NCBI GenBank assembly: GCA_044221315.1
Contig: JBGAPK010000006.1
Location: 109,586-173,585 of the forward strand
Origin: JAFEBO01 sp044221315
GTDB lineage: Bacteria; Planctomycetota; Phycisphaerae; Phycisphaerales; UBA1924
Reading direction: 5' to 3'
Length of the DNA stretch: 64,000 nucleotides
Position numbers and translations under genes: made by a program. Shown piece by piece: positions 35,407 to 44,587 of this stretch (positions are counted from its first letter, which is position 1; each line of letters begins with the position of its first letter). A model generated the notes under the pieces. That model worked only from the letters and a program-made list of their open reading frames with translations. It did no database searches and was not told where the DNA came from.

Positions 35407-35569
35407 CGGCGTATCCCCGGCATGGCGACGAGTCCGGGCGGGCGCCGATGTTGACGCTTCCTCTTGTTTCTCAGGAAAATCTCTGTGTTCTGGGTGATGC
35501 ACCGGCCGGGTGCTCTGTTCATACATCCCGGAATCTCGCTCTCGATGTGGAGTTTGCATCATGACGAGC

Positions 35570-35940
35570 CTTCTCGGGCGCGCCCTGCCGGGTGTCGATG
35601 GTTGTGCCCTGCTCGCATCGATAGCGGCGGCCGATGTCACATGCGATTTCGACTGCACGGCCGGACTTCACGTCCGCGTTCATCTCGGTATTGTCGTCCG
35701 GGTCGCGAGCACGGTATCGGCTTCATCGCCGAGGACGTGGAGAAGATTTTTCTCGAGGTCATCTTCCGAGACGAACACGGCAGCGTGACCGGCATGGACC
35801 ACTCCCTCGCCGAGAGTGATGCCCGCCTCGCCGAGAAGCAGGGCGAGATTGACCACCGCAAGCCGCGGCTTGAACGCCTGGAACGCACGATTGAGAGCCT
35901 TTCCACAGAGCGGCCACGACGGGCCCAGGGCCGGGCGATC
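35570..35940 (+). pseudogene. frameshifted relic of an S74 intramolecular-chaperone C-terminus
   Basis: One frame (35692 on) reads GREHGIGFIAEDVEKIF, LEVIFRDEHGSVTGMD and a coiled-coil tail. This matches GREHDIGFVAEDVAKVF, PEVVFRDAEGNVTGMD in the intact neighbour at 36122-38407. The preceding piece (ADVTCDFDC, matching LDGVRFDWK) lies in another frame, so a frameshift falls between about 35655 and 35692. No start, signal peptide or stalk remains. Confidence 0.75.
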
Positions 35941-36121
35941 GCCGGACATTCCGCGTCCGGCGACCGAATTAGCGTGCGAATTGTGGCCATTTTGCGCTCC
36001 GCGCGAGGCGAAATTCCCGCTCTCCTCCTAGATGCCGCGGGCGGCGTCTGGTTGTGGCGTGCACCCTCCGGGCGAGGGTTGGGCGTCCCAATTTCCCTTT
36101 TCGGGCCGGGGTTCCGGCTCG

Positions 36122-38407
36122 ATGCCGCGTATCCAATGGGATGCCTCCGTGCAAAATTTCACATCTTCGCGTCCATTTCAATTCCGCCGAACTGCCCGGT
36201 TTCGGACGGTCGTGGTGCTTCGTGCCGCGCTCCTGGCGACCGGGGCCGCGGCGGCGACCGGCGTGATCCCAGGATTCGCGCCAGAGGCCCGCGCTCAGAC
36301 CTCGCTGGGTCCGGGATTCTCATATCAGGGCACGGTCACAAATGCCGGCGTTCCGATGAACGGTTCCGTCACCATGGTCTTGTCGCTCTGGAGGCACCCA
36401 ACCTCGACCCTCGTCACTGACAGGATCGGTTCGGAACAGACCATAAGCCCAAACCCGATCTTGATCAACGGGCTTTTCGAGGTGACGGCAAACAAGAACA
36501 ATGAATTCACGGATGCCGCTTTCACGAGCTCTGACGATCGGTGGATACAGATGAAGGTCAACGGGTCGGTGATTTTGACTCGGGTGCAGATCCGGGGTGT
36601 TCCGTACGCACTGGGTCTTCGCCTGCCGCTGACAGAGACCGTCGCCAAGCCCAATTCCCTGCTGAAGATCACAAACACCGATCCACTCGGTCCGACGGGG
36701 CGCACGGCCGCGCTGCATGGGGTTCGAGGTGGCCCGGCGACAAACAGCTTGGCCGGGCTCTTTGACCCAGCGATACTGGGTGAATCAAACACAGGAAACG
36801 GCGTCGTGGGGGTCGTTTCCAAAAATAGCGCAGCGGGCGTGATGGGGATTTCCAGCGGCGTGAATTCGGCGGGCGTTTCCGGCAGGGCGAGCGGCGACAA
36901 TGCCTGGGCGTTCAATGGGAGCGGCACAAACGGATTGCTCCTTGCGGTGACCACCGACCACGGGGTCGGCGCGGACATTACCGTCACTGGGCAACTGACA
37001 CGCGGCATTCGCAACAACGTCTCTGGTGCAAATTCGCTCGGAATCGAGGTGACACAGGCCGGAGCGGATTCGGTCGGAGTGGACATCGGCGCGAGCGGAG
37101 ACCGGGCGATCGGGCTGCGCGTGGCTTCGGCGCTCGGACTTGGGCCTCACAAAAGTCTGGTCGCAACCGTCGGATACGACGCAAACGACCTGGCGGCGGA
37201 GTTCAACGGGCCGACGGTTGTCCTGGGAAACGCGGGCGCCGAAGCGCGGTTCGGAATCGGTACTTCCAGCCCAGCGGCGCCTCTCGTTGTGGTGGGTGGT
37301 GGCGGCATTTACCCGGCGACTGAATTGCGGGTATCTCCGGGTCTCAACAACGCCCCGGGATTGATCGTCTTTGACACCTATACGTCGGTTTACAACACCG
37401 GGTGGTTTCAGTTCAACAGGCCGGCCATCTTTGGCGGAATGGTCACTACGTTCAACCAAAACACCAACTCCAACGCTTGGGGAACCGGCGCAAGACTGTC
37501 AGGAGTGAGTCCCCGGTTGGTGCTGGAAGACGACGAAACGGAATTCGCCGGCTTCGCCGGCTGCGCACAGGGTGTTATTCACCTTGGTTTGCACAACTTC
37601 ACAGACACCGCGAGCGGGGCAATTCCGAGCCACAACTTCCGCAGCCTGTTCGCTATCGACGCGGAAGGAAGAGTCGGCTCCATGTTTCCGCCGGCGGGCT
37701 CTCTCGCCGTGTCCTATCGGAATCTGTTGGACGACGGCGCCGGCAGGGCCGCGTTTTCAGGTGATGTCGCTGTTGACTCATACGATCAGGCCGGTCCAAA
37801 TTCCGCGCGCGGGCTGCGTTTCGGGGGCGGCGGGTCTGGAGAACTCATCGCCAGTAACCGGACGGACGGCGGCCCCGATAAGAACCGCTACGGCCTTGAT
37901 TTCTACACCCATTCGATAAATCGGCTTTCGATTACATTGAACGGAGATGTGGGCATCGGAGTTACGGCGCCCAAGCTGAAACTCGAAGTGGCGGGCACAA
38001 TTTCTTGCTACAGCATCGTGCAGGGTTCGAGTATCCGATACAAGGACCACGTGCGTCCCATAGAGGATGCGCTCGCGAGAGTATTGAAACTCGACGGCGT
38101 CCGCTTCGACTGGAAGCCCGAATGGGCCAAGGAGCGCCCCGGCCGCGAACACGACATCGGCTTTGTCGCCGAGGATGTCGCGAAGGTCTTTCCGGAGGTT
38201 GTGTTCCGCGATGCGGAAGGCAACGTCACCGGCATGGACTATTCGCGTCTGACAGCGGTGGCGGTGCAGGCGATCAAGCAACAGAACGCCCGGGTCGAAG
38301 ATCAGCACCAGAAGATCGAAGCCCTGCGCGCGGAAAACCAGGCGCTCAAGGATCGACTGGACCGGCTGGAGATGCTGATGCGGGCCGCCAGGGTGGAAAG
38401 CAAGTAG
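36122..38407 (+). CDS. secreted fibre protein with C-terminal S74 peptidase/chaperone domain
   Basis: 761 residues from ATG 36122; an in-frame ATG at 36032 would lengthen the n-region. A hydrophobic signal segment ends in EARAQ. The YQG module (GFSYQGTVTNAGVPMNG, MVLSLWRHPTST) is followed by a long Gly/Ala/Asn-rich fibre region. The C-terminal domain has SSIRYKD, then RFDWKPEWAKERPGREHD, FVAEDVAKVFPEVV and a coiled coil. This is the S74 intramolecular chaperone of phage endosialidase fibres, which self-cleaves at a Ser in SxxRxK after assisting trimer folding. A trimeric extracellular fibre is likely. Confidence 0.82.
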   Translation: MPRIQWDASVQNFTSSRPFQFRRTARFRTVVVLRAALLATGAAAATGVIPGFAPEARAQTSLGPGFSYQGTVTNAGVPMNGSVTMVLSLWRHPTSTLVTDRIGSEQTISPNPILINGLFEVTANKNNEFTDAAFTSSDDRWIQMKVNGSVILTRVQIRGVPYALGLRLPLTETVAKPNSLLKITNTDPLGPTGRTAALHGVRGGPATNSLAGLFDPAILGESNTGNGVVGVVSKNSAAGVMGISSGVNSAGVSGRASGDNAWAFNGSGTNGLLLAVTTDHGVGADITVTGQLTRGIRNNVSGANSLGIEVTQAGADSVGVDIGASGDRAIGLRVASALGLGPHKSLVATVGYDANDLAAEFNGPTVVLGNAGAEARFGIGTSSPAAPLVVVGGGGIYPATELRVSPGLNNAPGLIVFDTYTSVYNTGWFQFNRPAIFGGMVTTFNQNTNSNAWGTGARLSGVSPRLVLEDDETEFAGFAGCAQGVIHLGLHNFTDTASGAIPSHNFRSLFAIDAEGRVGSMFPPAGSLAVSYRNLLDDGAGRAAFSGDVAVDSYDQAGPNSARGLRFGGGGSGELIASNRTDGGPDKNRYGLDFYTHSINRLSITLNGDVGIGVTAPKLKLEVAGTISCYSIVQGSSIRYKDHVRPIEDALARVLKLDGVRFDWKPEWAKERPGREHDIGFVAEDVAKVFPEVVFRDAEGNVTGMDYSRLTAVAVQAIKQQNARVEDQHQKIEALRAENQALKDRLDRLEMLMRAARVESK

Positions 38408-38600
38408 AAGGCGGTTGTCCATCGCCGCCGGGCGGGCGATGTCCTGCTCGGAAAAGTCTTGTACCAGAGGCCTCTGTCGGTGATACTGCACCAAGGCGTC
38501 GATGCGGAGTGCGATCAAGAATCAGGAATCGCCGGCGCCCCGTGCGCCGCATTGGCTCGGTCGGTGTCTATGTGTCCTCGCAAACCACAGGGGGTATTCC

Positions 38601-40598
38601 ATGCATAGTGCTGCTCGTCGCAATGGTGTTCTGCATCTACTCGCGTCAGTCGCGTGTTTGTGGGCGAGTGGGAGCGCGGCGGGCCAAACCGCCTTGGGAC
38701 CGTCCTTCTCCTACCAGGGCGAGATCACGACGGCCGGCGGCCCGCTGAACGGACCCGTGCCTATGTCGCTCTCGCTGTGGCGGCATGCCACGTCGACCGC
38801 GGTCGGCGATCGGATCGGCGGCGTACAGACTGTGAGCCCGAATCCGACGCTGATCGACGGCCGTTTCACCGTCACCGTGAATCAGGGCAACGAGTTTGGC
38901 GCCAGCGCGTTCACCGGTTCGGAGGAGCGATGGCTGCAAGTCACCGTGAACGGGATAGCGATCACACCCAGGACGCCGATTCGGGCGGTGCCGTATGCAC
39001 AGGGGCTGCGGCTCCCGCTCTCGTTGACGCTCTCGAGCCCGAACCAGCCGATCCTGCAGATTCTGAATACTGCGCCGGCGCAGTCGAGCCCCAATCCGGC
39101 GGCGGCGATCGAAGCGGTTCGGACGACGCCCTCAACTCTTTACTGGGACATCAACACAACGCACATGATCTCGCCGGCCATTCTCGGACACTCCGGCACC
39201 GGCGAGGGTGTCGCCGGGCTCTCTTCGGCTGGCAGCGGCGTGGTCGGCATGTCGAACGCTCCGAACTCCCCTGGCGTGACAGCCGAATCGATTTCGTCAG
39301 GCGGGATCGGCCTCTATGCACGCGGGAATCAGGTGGGAGCGATCGTGCTGTCCACCGGACAGAACCCAGGCTCGATCGGTTTGGAGGCTTCGGCGGTCGG
39401 ACCGGGCGCGCGGGGCGTATCCGTGGAAGCCACCGGGGAGGGTGCCATCGGCGGGATCTTCGAGTCGAACTCCATCGGACAGCCAAAGGCCGGTTTCGGG
39501 ATCCTGTCGACGAGCCTCGGCGACGGGTCGTTCGGAGCGCATGTGTCTGCCGATGGCGCCGGGGCCACGGGTCTCAGCGCGGCCGCACAGGGGGCGGGCG
39601 CCAAGGGCCTCAGCGTGGAACTCAGCGGCGGAGCGACCGTCGGCGCGAGCATTCAGGGACACCTTGATGTCGATATTGGGGAACGGAACGAGGGGAACCT
39701 CAACTTCGGCGCCATCCGCTTCGGGGGAGACGGAACCGGCGAAGCGATCGCGTCAAACCGCCGCAGCGACAGCAACGGGAATCGCTACGGCATCGACTTC
39801 TGGACCGGATACCAGCGGAGCATGAGCATCACCAACACGGGTCGCGTCGGCATCGCGACGCCGACGCCGGAGACCGCCCTGAGCGTCAAGGGGACGGCGC
39901 AGATCGTCACCGTCCCGCCGGGCGCCGGATACGGGGAAATCACCGACCAGAACCTTTTGGCGTTCGGGGTGATCGGCGACGGCCGGGGAAGTGCCGAAAA
40001 CACCGACGTCATGGGATTCTTCCGTCGCGATCTCGTTCCCAACTCGTCTGAACTGTGTCTGGTTCTCGGTGACGATGGCCCCGCCGATGGGAACAGCGAC
40101 TACTTCTCAATCGGCTATATGGGGGCTAGTTCGTTCTCCAGGCTTTTCGCTTTTCGCACCGACGGCTCGGCCAGCAAAATCGGCGGGGGTTCTTGGGCTG
40201 CGCTCAGCGATCCACGGGCAAAAACCGACGTCGCGCCGCTGCGAGGCACGCTGGATCGGCTCTTGTCGCTCCGCGGCTACCGCTTTCAGTACACCGACGA
40301 AGCGATTCAAGGAGGACTTGGTGCTCGCGGCGAACAGATCGGCCTGATGGCCGATGAAGTCGAGCGGATCTTTCCCGACTGGGTGACCCGGGACAAAGAC
40401 GGGTACCGCTATGTCACCGAACGGGCCACCACGGCCCTGATGGTCGAGGCGTTTCGTGATCTGCGAGCGGAAAAAGATGCGGTCGCCGCACAAGCCCGGC
40501 GCGAGATCGACGCACTCAAGGCGGCGAATGCCGATTTGCTGGAGCGGCTGGAACGGCTGGAGAAGTTGGTGCGGACCGTGAAGGTGGAGAACAACTGA
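38601..40598 (+). CDS. secreted fibre protein with S74 chaperone domain, paralogue
   Basis: 665 residues from ATG 38601 (G5 run 5 nt upstream; the frame is open to 38502). Signal peptide MHSAARRNGVLHLLASVACLWASGSAAG. The N-terminal YQG module (SFSYQGEITTAGGPLNG, MSLSLWRHATST) is nearly that of the preceding gene. A Gly/Ser-rich stalk follows. The C-terminal domain has the canonical cleavage/catalytic motif SDPRAK, then RGYRFQYTDEAIQ, GLMADEVERIFPDWV and a terminal coiled coil. It should trimerise and self-process like phage tail-fibre chaperones. Confidence 0.83.
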   Translation: MHSAARRNGVLHLLASVACLWASGSAAGQTALGPSFSYQGEITTAGGPLNGPVPMSLSLWRHATSTAVGDRIGGVQTVSPNPTLIDGRFTVTVNQGNEFGASAFTGSEERWLQVTVNGIAITPRTPIRAVPYAQGLRLPLSLTLSSPNQPILQILNTAPAQSSPNPAAAIEAVRTTPSTLYWDINTTHMISPAILGHSGTGEGVAGLSSAGSGVVGMSNAPNSPGVTAESISSGGIGLYARGNQVGAIVLSTGQNPGSIGLEASAVGPGARGVSVEATGEGAIGGIFESNSIGQPKAGFGILSTSLGDGSFGAHVSADGAGATGLSAAAQGAGAKGLSVELSGGATVGASIQGHLDVDIGERNEGNLNFGAIRFGGDGTGEAIASNRRSDSNGNRYGIDFWTGYQRSMSITNTGRVGIATPTPETALSVKGTAQIVTVPPGAGYGEITDQNLLAFGVIGDGRGSAENTDVMGFFRRDLVPNSSELCLVLGDDGPADGNSDYFSIGYMGASSFSRLFAFRTDGSASKIGGGSWAALSDPRAKTDVAPLRGTLDRLLSLRGYRFQYTDEAIQGGLGARGEQIGLMADEVERIFPDWVTRDKDGYRYVTERATTALMVEAFRDLRAEKDAVAAQARREIDALKAANADLLERLERLEKLVRTVKVENN

Positions 40599-40703
40599 AG
40601 AGCGGGGTTTGCGGAGCGCCGCCGGCATTAGCCCGGGTGCATTCGGGCCTCTTGATTTGGTATTGTTTCTATGTCAAACTGCTTGTCTGAACAAGGGGGG
40701 CCC

Positions 40704-42182
40704 ATGGCAGTTTCGCGATGGTTGGCGTTGTTGGCCGGGGCGTGGTGTCCGCTGACTGCGCTCGCGCAGGTATACACAAACTCCGCCTCGATCACTATTC
40801 CAACATCGGGAAAGGCGGCGACGTACCCGAGCACGATCGCCGTGGCGGGGGGGCCGGCCTCGATCACGAGCGTCGTGGTAACCCTGAACAACCTGACGCA
40901 CGCGAGAACGACGGATCTTGACATACTGCTCGTGGGCCCGACGGGCGTGGGCTGCGTGCTGCTTTCAGATGTTGGGACCACCGGCGCGGTGGCGGGTCTG
41001 TCTGTTTCGCTCACGCCGTCCAGCCGCGCTCTGGTGACGGGCGAAGCCCTGACGAGCGGCGCTTTCCTGCCCACCAACATCGGCAGCGGCGAGATCCTTC
41101 CGACGCCGGCGCCTCAGACGGCCTTTGGATCTGATCTCGCGGGCTTCAACTCCACGAACGCCAACGGGACGTGGTCGCTTTTCATCAACGATGATTCGTC
41201 GGGGGCGGCCGGAGGGAGTCTGTCGGGGGGCTGGTCGATCCGGTTCAACGAGAGTTCGCTGGAGTCGGCACAATCGCCCACTCCGTTCCGATATCAGGGG
41301 CGACTGGAGGTTGGCGGCAAAGCGTTTTCGGGCAACGCGGATTTTCGATTCTCGCTCTGGAACGATAGCGCCAGTACGAATCCGGGCGTGCAGTTCGGTC
41401 CATCTCTGACGCAGAATTCGGTGAGTGTGACCGAGGGGGTCTTCACGACGACGCTTGACTTCGGGGCGGGTTCGTTCGATGGGGTGCGGAGGTTTCTGCA
41501 GATCGACGCGCGGGCGCCGGCGGGATCGGGCTCGTTTGTAACACTGGCGGGGCGGACGGAGGTGATGCCGACACCGGTCGCGCAGTACGCGGCCTTCTCG
41601 CAGAGTGCGGCGGTTGCATCCGCCTCGACCCTGGCGACGGCCGCCACGCAACTAGATGCTCCGGACGGCGCACCGACAAGCGCTGTCAGCGTGCTCAACT
41701 CGGGCGCGGTCGTTGTTCCGTCCTCGCTGACCGTGCAGGGCGGGATTGTGCTTCCGACCACGACCCGCACGCGCGTAATTGCACCGGCCGCCTGGCGCCC
41801 GATCACAAACTCAACCAATTTCAGCAGCGGCAGCCTCGGAGAATCTGTGAGATCGACCGGCGTGCTCACCGTGTTCCTGATGCCGATCGACATCCCGGAG
41901 GGTGCTGTTCTGACGGGTATCACCGCGTTCTTCATCGACAACGGGCCCAACGACGTTACCTTCGACATCCGACGGGCATCGACATCCATGGTGCCCCCGC
42001 CAGGCGGAACGGTTGTGACGTCATCCGGGGCGTCGCCGTTGGGGCGGAGCATCGATTTTCCGCCGCTCAACATCCCGTTCGACGCGAATGAGTCGCTCTA
42101 CATAACTGGATATCTCACCGGTTCCGCGACCGAGCTCGGCGCTGTCCGCATCACATACACGATTACCTCGCCACTGCCGTAG
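40704..42182 (+). CDS. secreted P-domain plus YQG-module protein, paralogue
   Basis: 492 residues from ATG 40704 (G6 run 3 nt upstream; an in-frame ATG at 40671 lacks a Shine-Dalgarno). Signal peptide MAVSRWLALLAGAWCPLTALA. P-like domain: ASITIPTSGKAATYPST, NLTHARTTDLDILLVGP, NGTWSLFINDDSSG, GWSIRFNE. Then FRYQGRLEVGGKAFSG with DFRFSLWND, and a C-terminal beta domain ending VRITYTITSPLP. Layout and many segments match the protein at 33892-35406, so the two frame the S74 pair like an inner and outer duplication. Confidence 0.8.
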   Translation: MAVSRWLALLAGAWCPLTALAQVYTNSASITIPTSGKAATYPSTIAVAGGPASITSVVVTLNNLTHARTTDLDILLVGPTGVGCVLLSDVGTTGAVAGLSVSLTPSSRALVTGEALTSGAFLPTNIGSGEILPTPAPQTAFGSDLAGFNSTNANGTWSLFINDDSSGAAGGSLSGGWSIRFNESSLESAQSPTPFRYQGRLEVGGKAFSGNADFRFSLWNDSASTNPGVQFGPSLTQNSVSVTEGVFTTTLDFGAGSFDGVRRFLQIDARAPAGSGSFVTLAGRTEVMPTPVAQYAAFSQSAAVASASTLATAATQLDAPDGAPTSAVSVLNSGAVVVPSSLTVQGGIVLPTTTRTRVIAPAAWRPITNSTNFSSGSLGESVRSTGVLTVFLMPIDIPEGAVLTGITAFFIDNGPNDVTFDIRRASTSMVPPPGGTVVTSSGASPLGRSIDFPPLNIPFDANESLYITGYLTGSATELGAVRITYTITSPLP

Positions 42183-42420
42183 CGACTGATGACCGCACCG
42201 GCGCTTTCAAAGCACCGGGTTCTTCGCGCGATAGATTATCGGTTTGCTTTCGCCCGAGCAAGGAGCGCGCAGCGGGGTGCGCGGCGGGCGACAATGCGGC
42301 CCGGGCACCGCGCGAACCAGCGACAAGCCGCCCTTGCGGAAGCACGGGTTCCGGTGCAGGATCGGCACACACGACAAGGAGAGCAACAGAGGAATTGCGC
42401 ATGGCTTCACAGCGACGCTC

Positions 42421-42618
42421 GTTTGCCCCGCCGACCTCAACTCCGACGACCTCCTCGACGACTCCGACTTCGTCCTGTTCGCCGCAGCGTACGACCTTCT
42501 CGACTGCGCCGACCCCGCCATACCCGTCGGCTGTCCGGCCGACCTGAATGGCAACAGCTTCATGGACGACACTGGCTTCGTCGCCTTCGCCGATGCGTAC
42601 AGCGAGATGCTTTGCTCA
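42421..42618 (+). pseudogene. orphan dockerin-like C-terminal module
   Basis: An open stretch reads CPADLNSDDLLDDSDFVLF, then AAAYDLLDC, and a second repeat CPADLNGNSFMDDTGFVAF ending SEMLC. The second repeat has lost one acidic residue (TGF for DDxDF). No signal peptide or body precedes it; the frame upstream is unrelated sequence. It is the tail of a deleted exported-protein gene, stranded between the adhesin array and nuoF. The flanking stretches 42183-42420 and 42619-42813 hold nothing recognised. Confidence 0.75.
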
Positions 42619-42813
42619 AGAACGGCAGAGCAGTTCAAAATCGGGCCGAGAGGATCTTCGGGCTTGGGGTGGGTGATGTGTGGCGGAGGTCGTGGCTCAA
42701 CTTGAGGGTTGTTCGGCTTCTTGACAGCGGACGCTCGCAAACGGCCCAGAAACGCCTCGGAGAGGCGTGCCACCACGGCATGCCGCCAAAGCAAAAACTC
42801 GCGGCAGCGTTCA

Positions 42814-42819
42814 TACACT
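42814..42819 (+). promoter_or_regulatory. -10-like TACACT for leaderless nuoF
   Basis: TACACT ends 8 nt before ATG 42828. It would give nuoF its own promoter, fitting its separation from nuoE. Confidence 0.4.
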
Positions 42820-42827
42820 CCGGCAGC

Positions 42828-44267
42828 ATGTCTTTCCCCCCGATCAACCCCAACCTGAACGCCCCCGTCCTCACCCATCGCATCCCAAGCTGGCCCTACG
42901 CCGACCCCAAGGGTCGCCACATCGTCAGCTACGAGGAATACACCAAGCCCGGCCCCCACGGCGCCGGTTACGAATCGCTCCGCAAAGGCATCTCCATGAA
43001 GCCCGACGCCGTGACCGAAGAGGTCAAGAAGAGCGTCCTGCGCGGGCGCGGCGGCGCCGGCTTCCCCACCGGCCTCAAGTGGACGTTTCTCCCAAAGCTC
43101 AAGACCAATGAATCCGGCCAGGAAGAAGACCCCGGCCAGCGCTACCTCGCCATCAACGCCGACGAATCCGAGCCCGGCACGTTCAAAGACCGGCTCCTCA
43201 TGGATTTCGATCCGCACCTGATGCTCGAGGGCATCGCCATCTGCTGCTACGCCTGCCGCATCAAGACCGCGTACATCTTCATCCGCGGCGAATATCACCA
43301 CCAGGCCAAAGTCCTCGAGAACGCACTCAAGGAGGCGTACGCCCACGGCGTCTTCGGCGGCAACGGCCTGCTCAACGGCGCGAACACCGCCCGCGGCGGA
43401 TCTTTCAAGGTCGATTGCTACGTCCACCGCGGCGCGGGCGCCTACATCTGCGGCGAAGAGACCGGCCTGCTCGAAGCCCTCGAAGGCAAGCGCGGCTGGC
43501 CCCGCATCAAGCCGCCTTTCCCGGCCATCAAGGGCCTCTTCGGCAAGCCGACCATCATCAACAACGTCGAGACACTGGCTCACCTCCCCAGCATCATCCA
43601 CCACGGCGCCGAGTGGTTCATGAAGCAGGGAAAAGTGAGCAAGTATCCGAACACGCCGCCCAGCCACGGCACCAAGCTCATGGGCGTCAGCGGTCACGTC
43701 AACCGCCCCGGCGTCTTCGAACTCGAACTCGGAATCACCCTCCGCCAGCTCATCGAAGACCCAAAGCTCTGCGCCGGAATGCGCAACGGCAAGAAGTTCA
43801 AGGGCGCCATCGCCGGCGGCATCAGCATGGGCATTTTGGGCCCGGACCAGATGGACGCCGAGATGGATTTCGATATCGGCCGCGGATACAACGTCCTGGG
43901 CCTGGGCACCGCCTGCCCGACCGTCTTCGACGAAGACACCGACATGGTCGCCGTCGCCCGCAACATCGCCCGCTTCTTCAAGCACGAATCCTGCGGCCAG
44001 TGCACCCCCTGCCGCGAGGGCAGCGGCTGGCTCTATCAGCTGCTGACGCGGATCGAAGCCGGCGACGGGCGCACGAAGGATCTGGATCTTGCGCTCGAGA
44101 TCGCCACCAGCATGGGCAGCATGCCCGGCACCACCATCTGCGGCCTGGCCGACGGCAACAACTGGGCCGTGCGCACCATCATCAACAAGTATCGCGACGA
44201 ATTCGAGAAGCGCGTGAAGCCGACGAGCGTGGCAGTGAAGATGACGGTGGGGGCGGGGGCGAGGTAG
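42828..44267 (+). CDS. nuoF: NADH-quinone oxidoreductase subunit F
   Basis: 479 residues. NuoF oxidises NADH in complex I and binds FMN and the N3 [4Fe-4S] cluster. Motifs: RGRGGAGFPTGLKW (NADH site), NADESEPGTFKDR (FMN), GAGAYICGEETGLLE, and the cluster ligands SCGQCTPCREG plus the later Cys in TTICGLADG. It is slightly longer than usual because of an N-terminal extension. ATG 42828 is chosen because it starts the conserved part and has TACACT 8 nt upstream. The usual partner nuoE is 13 kb upstream; nuoG does not follow. Confidence 0.95.
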   Translation: MSFPPINPNLNAPVLTHRIPSWPYADPKGRHIVSYEEYTKPGPHGAGYESLRKGISMKPDAVTEEVKKSVLRGRGGAGFPTGLKWTFLPKLKTNESGQEEDPGQRYLAINADESEPGTFKDRLLMDFDPHLMLEGIAICCYACRIKTAYIFIRGEYHHQAKVLENALKEAYAHGVFGGNGLLNGANTARGGSFKVDCYVHRGAGAYICGEETGLLEALEGKRGWPRIKPPFPAIKGLFGKPTIINNVETLAHLPSIIHHGAEWFMKQGKVSKYPNTPPSHGTKLMGVSGHVNRPGVFELELGITLRQLIEDPKLCAGMRNGKKFKGAIAGGISMGILGPDQMDAEMDFDIGRGYNVLGLGTACPTVFDEDTDMVAVARNIARFFKHESCGQCTPCREGSGWLYQLLTRIEAGDGRTKDLDLALEIATSMGSMPGTTICGLADGNNWAVRTIINKYRDEFEKRVKPTSVAVKMTVGAGAR

Positions 44268-44299
44268 GCCCTCTCCGACCGCAACTCATCGCGAATTGC

Positions 44300-44573
44300 C
44301 GCTGAATCTGCCTCGTAATCGTCGTGTCCGAGATCACATCATCCGCCGCCAGCAGAAACGCCTTGCTGAGGATGATCAACAGCGTGCGGTCGCCCTCGAA
44401 GGGCAGGAAGACGCCGGACGCGCCCGGCGCATTTGTTCCGCCGACGGAGCCAATGGCGACGGCACGATGCACAAGTACTGATCGTTGGGTTCCATCAGTA
44501 TGTTGCCGCTGCCGAGATGAATCTTGTACGTGCGGAGGATTCCTCTGACGATGAGGAAATTGTCAACAAGTGA
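44300..44573 (-). pseudogene. C-terminal relic of a DUF4132/DUF7737-like protein
   Basis: Minus strand. One frame (about 44573-44460) reads VDNFLIVRGILRTYKIHLGS and GNILMEPNDQYLCIVP. A second frame (about 44415-44300) continues ASGVFLPFEGDRTLLIILS and KAFLLAADDVISDTTI. Together they match, from memory, the conserved C-terminus of DUF4132-type proteins, broken by a frameshift near 44420-44460. No upstream part of the gene is present before the dockerin gene at 44588. Homology is recalled, not searched. Confidence 0.6.
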
Positions 44574-44587
44574 GCTTCGGCGTGCTG

